Of a stretch of DNA of 64,000 bases, positions 23,610 to 34,887 are shown in pieces. Origin of the DNA: Zhengitettix transpicula (taxonomy: Eukaryota > Arthropoda > Insecta > Orthoptera > Tetrigidae); assembly GCA_037074705.1 (NCBI GenBank), contig CM073590.1:207558746-207622745 (forward strand), given 5' to 3'. The notes under the pieces are model-generated. The model had not been told where the DNA came from. It did not search any database and worked only from the letters and a program-made list of their open reading frames with translations. Position 1 is the stretch's first letter. Each line of letters starts with the position of its first letter. The position numbers and the translations under genes were made by a program.

Positions 23610-24178
23610 GGAGCCGTATTTTGAGCGGGCGTGCTGTGAGCGGACAACAGCCCCTTCCTCATCCCTGACCTATGAGCGGACGGGTATAAAGTTTTTCGAA
23701 GAGCAACTTGATGAGTCTTTAAAAATTCTTATAAATGATCATTTTTGTAAAATCTTGCTTTCCTGGAATGTTTATAAACAAAGATTTTGAAATTAGATCG
23801 TTTAATTGACTTTACAACCCCTGAAGAGGTCCTAATAAATTAAACTTTGAGATTTTTACTATTATATTGTTTAAAAATTAAATTAATAATAAATTTATAA
23901 CTTAACAGGTTAATGTTTTCATTTATTTAAGGACGTCAGATAAATATAACTGTTGAAATATTTGTATCTTAATTGATCATTTCTAAGCATATTTATTAAA
24001 CGAATCAATTGGAACAGTTTCGATATTATAAATCCAGATAAGTTTCAGGAATGTCATACATTAAACTTGTATTATATTCACTCAATGTTAAAACTAAGAC
24101 TGATAAAGTCGCTCAGCGGTCAGGATTGAGGAAAGGGTTGTTGTCCGCTCAGGGCACGGCCGCTCACAATACGACACC
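23610..24178 (+). mobile_element. MITE with long TIRs, copy 1 (complete)
   Basis: The left end reads GGAGCCGTATTTTGAGCGG and the right end, reversed, GGTGTCGTATTGTGAGCGG. Similarity between the two ends extends over about 75 bp. Three GAGCGG hexamers lie in the left end at 23623, 23638 and 23674. Flanking bases GAGGATTAT (23601-23609) and GAGAAGTAT (24179-24187) match at 7 of 9, consistent with a 9-bp target duplication. No transposase is encoded. Long TIRs starting GG with 8-9-bp duplications suggest a Mutator- or Merlin-type parent, which is inference only. Confidence 0.8.
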
Positions 24179-24187
24179 GAGAAGTAT

Positions 24188-25379
24188 CAACTTCATTCTT
24201 TTAGTCTTTTAACGCGTAACTCCCTTATAAGGTTAGACTCGGTATGCTGAAAGTGGTTCCTTGTTCAATATTCCCTGTTTACGTCTTGACAACACGAATC
24301 GTGTATTTGGTTAATTTCGCTATTGATCTAAACTGGTTGATATGCTTTTTCCCCTCCTACTGAGGTTGCCGACCTATGCGCACCCTACTTAAGTAATGAT
24401 TATATTCACGGGGATTCATATCTAATTACTAAAATATTATATTATTTTCATTATTTGTAGCACAGTGTTTCTCCTGCCTAATACTTTCCGAAAGCCTACA
24501 TACTCTCATATCAAGCGATTCCCAACAAACTGTAAACTTTCCCCCTCGGAACTTGGAAGAATTTGAAGAAAATTTTAATATATTTGAGCTGAAGGAAAGT
24601 AATTCTAATTAAAATGAAAGTACGAATTAAGAATAATCGGGACAGAGGCTTCTGGACCTCGACACTTGATAGATTTATACAGATGTGGTCTACATCTCTT
24701 AACTTTTTCAAATGTTTGTCGGTGCATTTTTAGTGGTATTTCTCTTCCGTCTAGTAGTCTATACATAGTTTGCCGAATTTCACGTAACTATGACGATTTA
24801 GACGTTGTAAAACAGTTGATTTTTTGTCAGCGGATAACTGCATTGTTTTTGGACTAACAACACTTGAAGACGGGTGTTACGTGTGTGAGGCATGTGAACT
24901 GCAAGTGAGAACGGAGGATGATAATAAAAGCAGCATTTACTACGGTGAATTTCATAATATATACAGACCTACGCATTGCTCTTATACGTATGATTGAAGT
25001 GGAAATGTGTATCAAGTCATAGTATTAATACGTTGAAAAACAATGAAGTTGTGGTGGATGAACGCGATGTCCCGAATAATGCAGTTTAGTACTGCATAGG
25101 AGTTGTTAACGCTTATCACGGGGTTTGGAAATGAATTATTATTGTCTTTGAATTAATACCACTCTCTTTAGGTGTCCAATTGGTACGTCCTCGACGAGTA
25201 CGGGCAGGTAGTAGATGTGAAGGATTCAAAATGACTGACTTCAGAAAACAAATGGAGATTACTTGACGCATGGTTTTTTTTTAGGATAACAGTTTACATG
25301 AGGGAAATCCGCATGGTAGCAACTCCCTTTTAATATCATAGGAAGGGATTTGAAAGGGAAGGGGGGGGGTGCGGAATGG
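24188..25379. other. AT-rich DNA, nothing recognised
   Basis: No coding or repeat is recognised. A run of nine G (25361-25369) lies just before the truncated MITE copy. Confidence 0.4.
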
Positions 25380-25690
25380 TTAGTTATAAATTTATTATTA
25401 ATTTAATTTTTTAAACAATATAATAGTAAAAATCTCAAAGTTTAATTTATTAGGACTTCTTCAGGAGTTGTAAAGTCAATTAAACGATCTAATTTCAAAA
25501 TATTTGTTTATAAACCTTCCAGGAAAGCAAGATTTTACAAAAATGATCATTTATAAGAATTTTTAAAGACTCATCAAGTTGCTCTTCGAAAAACTTTATA
25601 CCCGTTCGCTCAGAGGTCAGGGTTGAGGAAGGGGCTGTTGTTCGCTCACGGCACGGCCGCTCAAAATACGGCGCCATACTCCTCGAGTGC
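25380..25690 (-). mobile_element. MITE copy 2 (truncated)
   Basis: This is an inverted copy of the first part of the 23610-24178 element: about 310 bp from the terminal GGCGCCGTATTTTGAGCGG at 25690 down to a break at about 25380. The inner half and the other TIR are missing. Identity to copy 1 is high over the shared part. The outer flank (25691-25728) matches the flank of copy 1, so the two copies share an insertion site or sit in the same larger repeat. Confidence 0.8.
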
Positions 25691-25728
25691 AAAGTAATAG
25701 CAAGAAAAAAGCCAAGGGTTAACTAGGG

Positions 25729-26340
25729 CCCCTGGGCTATAGTTTAAGGATCCTACCTGGCATTCGATTAAAAGTAATGCAGGACAAACACTAGAAAACC
25801 TACATCAGGTAGGTCGCGCATTTGTTACTTGTCCCACGCCCTTCCGATAGTGGGAGAAGGGTTTGCTGTGGGGACGCAGCATTCCCTTCTCCGTGCCTCG
25901 ACCAGTTTAGGAGGCAGCTGGCCGACTGTTCCAATGGGAACAGCGAGCAACTCTTACCGTATGCCCAAGATCTGTAACCCCGGAGCATACACCTCTCAAA
26001 ACAGGCCGAGGTGCCTCGGCTTATGGGAACCTTAGTTCAAAAACGGAGAGAGGAAAAGGCATCCCCAAAAGTAGCCCCTTCCGTCTCCCCTACAAGGTTC
26101 TGCCTACGAGAGAATAGTCCTCTCAGACAGCTTAGGCTCTTTCATGAATTTAAATATTCTCATTACGCAACACTACTGCAGCTGGTTTATATATCACGGT
26201 ACGTTCCTAAACCGGAGGACGCGATCGCCATTGATCTGCTAGTCTTAAGGAAAAGTTAATGATAATATAATAAATGATTATTTAACGTAGTTAACCAGTA
26301 CGATTTCCACCGGTGTTTAGGGGTAAGAGTGAGATTGGTT
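25729..26340. other. Moderately GC-rich unrecognised block
   Basis: The composition is more even than the surroundings at 25800-26130 and a short palindromic CCGAGGTGCCTCGG lies near 26010. I see no motif in any frame. It may be an old repeat. Confidence 0.3.
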
Positions 26341-28110
26341 CCCGCTATGGTTTACGTAAGTGAGTGGGCCATCTGAGTGCAGAACGCTTTCGTCAGCGGG
26401 AGGTGAACGGCCGCCTAGTAGGCAAGTACAGGCGCGTCAAGAGTCGCGCAGCAGCAACACTACGCGTTCGCATTGTTCCGCATGGCTTACGTGTTGTGAA
26501 ACAGACTCCCCGAGTGCCAGTGCCGCAACGTTTACGGCCTGTTGACACAAACTTCACGGTTGTCTCTATACAGCCCTCCCGTCAGACTAATATCCTCTTC
26601 TCGGAAAACCAGTTATGACCCCGTAAATTTCAACTCACCGCGACGAAGCGCGTTTCTATTCTGCGTTTACGACCTGACACAAACGGCAGCCCATTCTTCC
26701 TTTCAGCCTCTCTCACCTTACGCGGTTTCTACCTCTCGGAAGTCTCTCACTGTCGGACAGTTGTCTCCAAATTCAAGTCCAGTCTATCTGTGACTTAGTA
26801 AACTGATACGCTACCTCATGAACAACGTATTCTGGACTTCACCACTTTTTTCCCAACTCCGACAACAACTACACCATTTCACATTTACAAAGTTTTCAGC
26901 CTCCTGATCTCCCTTCTGACAAAATTTACTTAAAATGAGATGACTATGATGAGACAACACAAATACGGAAATCCAGGGTGCGTCTGAACACTATATTCAC
27001 ATTCTAGGAGCGAATTGGTACGAATCTTCATCCGCCAGATCGAATCTATCGACGTATTAAGATCAAGGGACTTCTGAAGCAGAAATCGAGTAACGGCGAG
27101 AAATGGAATTTCACAGAACTTAAAACCTTCAGGTTTGTAACTTGACGTCTGAGGAGACGAGGGAAAAAACCAATGTTATTAAAGTTTAACCGTTAAATGT
27201 TAATATTTACCCCGAGAAGACATTTAATTGAAACGTCCATCCGCAGACCTGTCAAATGATTTCAGTAACCAGTCCGGATCAACTGTGCGTGTAAGTTAGA
27301 ACTGAGCTGCAAATGACAGTACGCGTAAATCAGAGACAAAGTAAGTCATCGGGCTGTTTATTTGGCTTCAGTTTTATTTCCATCGGCACCAGAGAAGTTA
27401 AAAGAACTAGGCGTCTGAACCTCTGGTTCCAGCTTCCATCTCATCACCACCACATACAAATAAATCACTTCTCGCACTACTAGACCTCTTAACCGACATC
27501 TCTACTGTCGTATCACCCTCGACGGTCCTTCGGTTGCTTTTACGGACGAGTATTTTTTTTTTCTCAGCCGCGTCTTTCGGTATCATGTCCTGGTTTTGCT
27601 TGTCTCGCGAGGAGCCTAGATAACTGTATAGGAGTCTAGCGGCGGCGTCTATGATATTCTCACAGTTCCGCACTGTTGCATTTTTAACCTTTAGAAGAAA
27701 AAAAAACAATGGTCCGAGTTCCAGAATAACTAACCTGGTTTCAGGCTCACGGTGCGTAAAACTGTCAGTGAAAATTAAAGTGTCATTTTCCGAGGAACAA
27801 TTTTCGTTGCGAAGCTGGGCTCGGGATTTTTATGTGGAGCATAACGACTCCGGCCTAGGATCTAATTTAGGGTTTGCATAAAATCTGCGAGCAATGTGAG
27901 GCTTCGTGGCCGGAGCTGTACTTAGAGCAATCTAAAATTACTCAATAGCGCTCGGGAGGTTTCGGGAGCGCTCGGCCAGTCCCGCCGATGTCCTCGGCCT
28001 CAAAAGCGCGGTTGAACGAACGCTGAGTGGGCCGAACCGCTCACATCGGACGGAGTTTCACTTTCCACGGAGCCTGGGCCAAATGTCTTCGCCGAGGAAG
28101 GGTCACACAA
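26341..28110. other. GC-richer DNA with CpG patches, no gene called
   Basis: CpG-rich patches occur at 26380-26540 and 27900-28090. The minus-strand frame at 27407-27709 is 100 codons of mostly charged residues with no recognised family and no clear splice sites. Confidence 0.3.
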
Positions 28111-29240
28111 CGAGAACCCTTCCAAGAATTATCAAATCATGTCGAAACGCACACGAGAACAACTCTCGATAACTTCCTTTCAAATTAAAGCCCTGTACGC
28201 AATTCTCGAATTATAATATTCAGCTACACATCAATCCAATAAATAAAATTTTAATTTCAATTAAAATATGCTCGTGAATTAGTCCTACGTAAATTTAAAA
28301 TACAGAAAAAAAAATTTTTAAAAAAAGTATGCCTTCACTAGTACAGTACAGTATATTTCTACCTATTCTCTGCTTAAACCTTGACATAACCCCCCCCCCC
28401 TCCGTTTCCATATTCTTCTCCACATAAATTTACCTCATTTCGGTATCACTGCATTGCTTTCTTTGTCCACCGTCCAGTAGCCTTGATTTCTCCACTACGT
28501 CCGTCCTGTCTGTGATCTTTCGCAACACTTCGCTCCTTTTAAAATGTGTTTGCGTCATTCCAGAATATTTCCTGGCACCTTCGTGTATTGGAACCGACAT
28601 CCAAAATTAGTCGCAGACTTTCCATTCAATTTTCTTCGCATAGATAAATTTGAATAGTAACTTAATTACATGTCAATGTGTTGTTTCCTAAATCATTAAT
28701 GAGACGTCCATTCATATACTCACATTCTATATGTCTCGTCTTTCTGCCGCTACTATACCCAGGTTACATCACGTAGTAACCACTGTAAAAATCATGGGTT
28801 GTTACAAAGCAAATATCAGAAATATATTTTTAAAAATTTCGGGACGTGTAAACAGCGAGATTAATTGCAAAATCGAATATTCGTTCTCTGTGACCAGACT
28901 TTGTAATCCTACTTCAACCAGGATGAGTATGTTGTCGGGGTTACAACCAACTACAAAAGCAAATTGTGCAAAAAATTTTAGTTAGTTAAATTATGCGAAA
29001 TGGGATTGAAAACTGCAGGAGCAAGGGGACAGAAATAATATTTTCAGATATTTTTCATTTAGGGTGGGAGGGAAGGACGGAAAGTAGGGTGGAGGGAAGA
29101 TAATGCCTTTGTGATGGCAACAGTCATGCTTAATCTAGCAATCGGTCCCAGATTTTACGAAACGCCCGGTAAAACCCGGCATGAGGTAGGTCACAAGTCA
29201 GCAACTGCGGACAATAAAGGCCAGCGTTGTTCCATGGAAT
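28111..29240. other. AT-rich DNA, nothing recognised
   Basis: An eleven-base C run lies at 28390-28400. A G-rich purine stretch lies at 29060-29100, with three close GGG runs and a distant fourth. Confidence 0.4.
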
Positions 29241-29460
29241 GACAGGCGTCGCTCGGCGTCTATTTACGGCGCCGTGGGCGAGGAGGAGAGTGGAGAGGAG
29301 AGGCGAGGAGCGGCGGTTGCGTTATTTGGGCTAGAAAATAGGGCACTTCCTCCTGGAAGCGTCACGTCACGCCGGCGATAACAAGGGTCATCGGCCTCGC
29401 GGGCTGCAAAGATGGCAATCCCCACAACCAAAAAAAGACAATCAAACAAGGCCATATTTC
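29241..29460. other. CpG-rich block with a short minus-strand ORF
   Basis: A GC/CpG-dense block includes a GA-rich tract (29279-29310). A minus-strand frame from ATG 29455 has a hydrophobic start (MALFDCLFLVVGIAIFAA) resembling a signal peptide. The remainder, however, is Ser/Pro-rich composition-driven sequence and it stops after 63 codons. I do not call a gene. Confidence 0.2.
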
Positions 29461-31011
29461 CTTTGCTCTTATCAGTCGTATCTCCGTTTTGGCGTCGTCT
29501 TCCACATATTGCAAATTTCTGTACGAATTCAATATTATCGCAAAACTTAAAAATAAGTGCTAATTAAGAACAACACATCAATAGTAAAATAAAAGGGCAC
29601 TTTTAATAAATATTAATTTTTTGTCAGCTATTTGGCTAATTATTTACCTGATTATTTCACTTTTAACTCAGACGTTTTATATTTTAATTCTACTATATTA
29701 GATTTCCTTTCCTTACTTAAATATTTTATATTACACATGTGGCCGATGCACTATAAAAATACAATAAATGTTAATAACTGTGAAAGATTCGTGTTAAGTA
29801 ACACACACACTCATATATATATATATATATATATATAAGAATGATGAATGGAATGAAAATGCCATACTGTCGGAAAATTATAATTAATTTGCATGTTGAC
29901 AGGGTTAAAAATGTACTTGGAATCTTTGTACATTATATTGGTATGTGCTGTAATTTTGCATGTCAATACATACAGTAGTATATATCAATTCGGATGGAGT
30001 GCGTTTAAAAAGAAACTCGATTGTTGTAGAAAGGGATGGAAGAACCACCAGAGGGCGTCGGATATAGGATTAGGCAATGTACGAGAAGACGACTGACGGA
30101 CAAAAAGGCAGTTCTGGACTGAGACCGACAGCATAATAAAGAAAAAAATTAAGAAGAATAAATATAAAAGTAGCTAATGGTAAAGACGAGGAAATGTGAA
30201 AACTGAATTATATAGCGAGTGTAAAAACGTAATGATATTACAAATAACTAACTATTGCCTATGTACAAGTCTACTATAATCTGCTATTACGTATTTCTTG
30301 AATAGATAATTTCACCAATATACAAAATATTCTCCGAATTCGGTTAAAATGAAACTTCGAACCTGATTTGTTTTGTGTGAACATATAATTTAAGAATGCG
30401 TTCTCCCTGATTTTATTACTTTTAATTTATTACAATGTTTTTATAATTTTTTCGTGTCCCGCTTTCATAAAACTGAACCGTCTAGTTTATTTTTAAATAT
30501 CACTCTCTTCAGATCGTCATGGGTGACTCTACAGCGGCAAATAGAGTGGAAGAGTTCATTAACCCCTCGATAGCGGATTGAATCACTTTCTGTTTGACGA
30601 CAAACATTGACTTATCGTCCGAAGTGGGTTGGTTCCCGTTTTGATCCTGGCCACACCCTGATTAGTTATTGTCTGGGACAATGGGATGTCTGTTACTTCC
30701 AGCAGGTTCATCAGCACTGTCGATGTACATCAATTGGACAAATAATTGTCGCCTCGTGTAACACTAAACGTTTAATTCAACTTAACAGGTGCCCGTTGTT
30801 TTGTCCTGGGAAACTGAAGATAGTATCAATGTGTTCACCGTCGCATTGAAAAATCAAAAATTAAATAGTTTTCATAGCAATCTGGCTGAGCGCTCCATTT
30901 TATATTCTTTTACGACCATTTTTATTGGCATTTTTCTACTGCATTAATTTTTGGTTTCTACGCAAAATGTAACATAAGAAAATGGCTGTAAAGTAACCAT
31001 TACAGTTATTG
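29461..31011. other. AT-rich DNA with an (AC)n(AT)n tract
   Basis: A compound (AC)n/(AT)n tract lies at 29801-29836. Nothing else is recognised. Confidence 0.4.
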
Positions 31012-31108
31012 AATAAAGTCTTCTCGGGCTTCAGCGATGGCATTGAACGTCATCGAAACGTCGGTAATAAAATTGTTTACTTGATTAGAAGCCTGAGAAG
31101 ACTTTATT
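31012..31108 (+). repeat. Short palindromic repeat, copy 1
   Basis: Inverted 21-bp arms (31012-31032 and 31088-31108) differ at few positions. They enclose a core containing GAACGTCATCGAAACGTCG. The same core and one arm recur inverted at 37509-37590, so this is a dispersed family rather than a chance hairpin. Confidence 0.75.
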
Positions 31109-32143
31109 AATTCTCTACACCGACAAAGGCTACGTTCTTTATTACAATTATAAATATTAACTAACCTTGTTCATCAAAATTCGATTGTTTCCAAGACCGT
31201 TCGCCAAAAATGTTGTGGAGGAACCACCCCATGTTGAAGTTCGAAGGCTCAGGAGCGAATCACGGATGATGGTCCAAAGTCTAGGCATTAAGCTTATGTA
31301 CGATACCGTTAGGACGTATTATGACTCTTGTTATACACGTAACCTCACCCTGTGCTCAATAAAGAGCTCGTAACATGATGAATAACCGCAACTGGATCGA
31401 GGCAATACATAACGTCCACGCTTCAATAAATTGATGGACAAACATCTATTAAACATAACTATGGTAAGTCAAGGAAATTAGTTCTCAAAAGCAGATACGG
31501 TGCTATAATACAATCCAGGAATAAAACGATGAATTATTTATCTGGTTGTGAGTTACATCGGTGAGGAAATTATGTTAGCCATCAATTATTTCGAAAAATC
31601 GTGCTGGTCTGTAAAACTGCTTTTAAATGAGACGACGAAGCTGTACAGTAAATGCGAATCCTGCACTGGAATTTCTCATGAAGTAACGTTTTCATAAGAG
31701 ACGAAGCTTGAGGGTAACGTAACATCCGGGGGAAGGGCCTTGATCGTGGTGATTCACCTCACCCATCGAGAACACGTCAGCCCCTTTACCTACGTCATCA
31801 ACTATGGTCTCATTCCATTACGCTCCTGAGACAGCACAAGCTTCGCTATGTCTCCTTTCGACATGAAACGACAACACCGAAATGAATGAAACGAGTTCTT
31901 AAAATGAAATCTTTCAGTCGACGCTAGAACTCATGGTAATTTCAAAATAAAAAAATTATGAAAATTATATTAACACGAAGAGTCGAAAATTTGGGTTGTC
32001 CAACAGAATGTCCGGTCGCGTGGCAGAAATGTAAATAAATACGCCGTTTCAATGGCTCCTCGCCCGACAGAGAAATACTAAGACGAAATTAAGTTTTAGT
32101 AATGTTATATATATTCTGACGATTTAAGATAAATTATAAGCAA
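31109..32143. other. AT-rich DNA, nothing recognised
   Basis: No coding or repeat family is recognised. Confidence 0.4.
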
Positions 32144-32405
32144 ACAACAGCATTTTAACGTCAGAAAAATATTTTTAATAGAAATCATGTAACGTTTCGT
32201 CGCTTTTTGCGATCTCTTCAGGTAAGAATTTTTTCAAAATTTTGTCAGTCAGTGTCATTCTTCGTTGACTGCTGTGGCCGAAATGCTCCAACGCCTCTAC
32301 CTATCAAAATTTTGTAAAACGTCTTACATGAAGAGGTCGAAAATAGCGACGAAACGTGGTATAATTTCTATTAAAAATATTTTTCTGAAGTTAAAAGGCT
32401 GTTGT
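32144..32405. mobile_element. Palindromic repeat with hammerhead-like core in both arms
   Basis: Inverted arms of about 75 bp (32144-32221 and 32331-32405) share ACAACAGC, TTTTAAC, a long TCAGAAAAATATTTTTAATA block and CGTTTCGTCGC. Read toward the outside, each arm has a box like CTGAAGA, a short segment able to pair (UCG/CGA), then GAAACG: minus strand 32221-32191 and plus strand 32328-32357. In the right arm the first base of the box is A instead of C. The 110-bp centre is unrelated to the arms. No coding is present. Confidence 0.7.
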
Positions 32406-33157
32406 GTATTTATAAGTAAGTTGTTAAGCCACAGGACTTGCATAGGTGAGAAGTATTAATCATAACATTGTACTTCATTCCACAAAAACCAACATATTTG
32501 GAAACTATGCGGACAAAATGCGGTTCTCATTCATTTTAACTGAGTCTCAAAGTCTTGCACTTTTTATTATTATACTCTGACTGAAAAAAACAATGCAATG
32601 CATGTTCGCAGATCTAGTCTCCCCATTGGCCTACGTCCAGGTCTGTAAACTGGGAATCACCCTTTGTGACGCTCCCGATTTGGACAACCACGTGACTGGA
32701 CGCACGTTGCAGACAAATGGGCGCTTTAGGTAATTTTAGTCCCCAATATGCATAATTCAACAGTGACAAGCTGGTAATTACTGAAATATTTACATGTTGA
32801 CGAATTCAAATTTCATTGCCGTCGACGTTTGCCTTTGGGGTTATGCGTAACGACTGGCGATCTGTTATTATAAGTGTTTGGTTTGCTAAATGACTGAAAA
32901 ATGCCGTCTGTGTAAAGGTCACAGGGCAACAAACCACGACACAAAGTCTCTTTGTTTTAGAAGCTTGCCTCGTAATGACGTCAGGCGGACTAGGCATAGA
33001 AGGATAGATGATTTTCTGAAACGACCTCTAAATGAACATGTCAAAGATTTGTAATAAATTTAATATAGCTTTATTAGTAGCATCAACGTAAACCAATCAG
33101 ATTATTAAATAATATGATAATAAATGGTTTAAATAAAAAAACTATGAATAATCTCTT
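32406..33157. other. AT-rich DNA upstream of the Penelope-like fragment
   Basis: No reverse transcriptase motif could be read here, so the Penelope-like element appears truncated at its 5' side. Confidence 0.4.
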
Positions 33158-33455
33158 GCTGTAATTGGTGTTCCTGCTACACAGGGCAAACAAAACGTTC
33201 CGTAATACACGTATCAAGGAACATATGTCTAATATCAAACTTCTCATTGATAAACAATCTGTACTATCCTAACATATAATCAATTCCAAACATACATTTG
33301 ATCGGCAAAATGGTAAGATTTTAGACATTGACACCAGGTACAATTCCAGACTCATTTCAGAGATGCTTCGCATTAAATCGAACATCACAGATATTAATGT
33401 ACAAACAGACATTATGAAACTCAATAATTGCTATGACCCCTTATTATTACGCTAA
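33158..33455 (+). pseudogene. Penelope-like element GIY-YIG endonuclease (broken)
   Basis: This is the C-terminal endonuclease of a Penelope-like retroelement. The first frame reads ...CNWCSCYTGQTKRSV, equivalent to the Tyr-x-GQT core of the GIY-YIG fold. After a frameshift near 33203 it continues as TRIKEHMSNIKLLIDKQSVL, one in-frame TAA, then HIINSKHTFD, KILDIDTRYNSRLISEM and IKSNITDINVQTDIMKLNN up to TAA at 33453-33455. The conserved Arg-x-x-x-His, His and Glu positions of the family are recognisable. In autonomous elements it cuts target DNA for priming. The reverse transcriptase upstream is absent, so the copy is dead. Confidence 0.88.
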
Positions 33456-33527
33456 ACCTTCTGTTTTTCCATTGTCGTTGCTCCCTTATTGTTACGCCAA
33501 CCCTTCGGCTCTCCCATTGTCGATGCG
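33438..33527 (+). repeat. 45-bp imperfect tandem repeat at the endonuclease stop
   Basis: Two 45-bp units (from 33438 and from 33483) share CCCTTATT.TTACGC, a CCATTGTCG block and ordering. The first overlaps the last codons of the endonuclease remnant. Confidence 0.7.
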
Positions 33528-33700
33528 TTTTCTTCGCTTTGGAGTTTTGTCAACTGACAAGTGCAGTTGTGTCGCTCTAGGCTCCTCTTCGCACTTGAGG
33601 AAAGGGACGAGGATCCCAGAAAAATTGTGTGGTATTTATATTTTCACTTTTTTCTGTCTGAATTGGCTATCTTTCTCATTCATTATTTTCATCTATTAAT
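33456..33700 (+). mobile_element. 3' end of the Penelope-like element
   Basis: It follows the endonuclease stop directly. It contains GTGCAGTTGTGTCGCTCTAG, GTGTGGTATTTATATTTTC and CTGAATTGGCTATCTTT, all shared with the hairpin repeats at 10.4 and 12.5 kb. That ties those repeats to this family. At 33595-33625 it has a degenerate hammerhead-like core: TTGAGGA, a GGGA/TCCC stem, then GAAAA. Confidence 0.75.
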
Positions 33701-34887
33701 ATTTACTGAAATCAAAGTTAGTATGCGGTTTTAACCCATATATTTGGAGGAATCAACCGAAAAAGTATGAAAAAACACTGGTTTTGACTATGTGAATTGA
33801 GATAGAAACTGGTGACTGGAAACATTTCAGCGTCCTGTAAGTTTCATGGGATGGATTGTGAAACAAGGGTTCATAAACAACTCTCCGGCTTTTAAAACTC
33901 TTCGATAACACAAATAGGGTAAACGTGAAAGGTTATATACGCCTTTCAGGGTCATTCATTATCGGTTTCTCTAGAATAGGCACGAGGATCACAGAAAGAA
34001 ATGTGAAGGAGAACAATACGTCAGTTAGGATACTGTCGTCGTATATTTCACAAATCTTCCTCAGATAACGCGCTCCAGGTCAACATTCGTCCATGTAAGC
34101 TTCTCGTATTCCAGAAGCAGCATATGCGATAACAATTTACAAAAGGATGTGTAAATAATTGTAACGCCTTTCGTAATCGGCGCACAAACGTCCCCACTGT
34201 GGGCTAACGCCGAAAGATATGATTTTATATTGAGCAATAAGAACTATAATGGGCGCTTGCCTCCTATAGAGGATAAAAGCTTATGTAAGAAATTGTGACC
34301 CAATGGCACAGGTATTCGTAGAGTTTGAAGGGAACCAGATAGTATGTGTCACAAAGTGCATGAAGGTATGTAACATGAAGCTCTATAGTTTTATGATCTA
34401 CAGAAGTACCAAATACGGACTGAGAATATAAATAATGCAAATATTCTTCATTCCTAACGATGATGTGGTCCCGCGATAAAATGAAGAACGTCTTCTGGTT
34501 GTGGCTGAAACCCCATCAGGACATTCATTTTAGTTTCTAAGGTTGTCCTATTTTTTTTTCTGGAGGAGGACTGTCTCATTCCTTATCATTTTTCCTTACA
34601 GACGGCGATGTTCTACGTAGTGGTGTTTCTCGTCGATAAGCACTAATTGTTCGTATGTATTTGCTACATATCGAAGTGAACGGAGAAAACGAAGTATCTG
34701 CGACCACATGAATGTTGTCAAAGATAATAAACAACATTGGTTAATATCGGTCTTCGGTACATTGTGCTCTGACGATCCAATGCGTTTACAATATATTTAT
34801 TAAAAATGCATGAAGATGAAAAAGGGATTGAAGCCTAAAGAAAATGAGACTCAATAAATTATATGATACGACACTAAAACAAGTTCT
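33701..34887. other. AT-rich DNA, nothing recognised
   Basis: No coding or repeat family is recognised. Confidence 0.4.

Noticed and set aside
27407..27709. 100-codon charged minus-strand frame
   Set aside because: No known family, no clear splice acceptor or donor, and located in GC-rich DNA that lengthens open frames.
29264..29455. Short minus-strand ORF with a signal-peptide-like start
   Set aside because: Only 63 codons; after the hydrophobic start the sequence is composition-driven and there is no splice or homology support.
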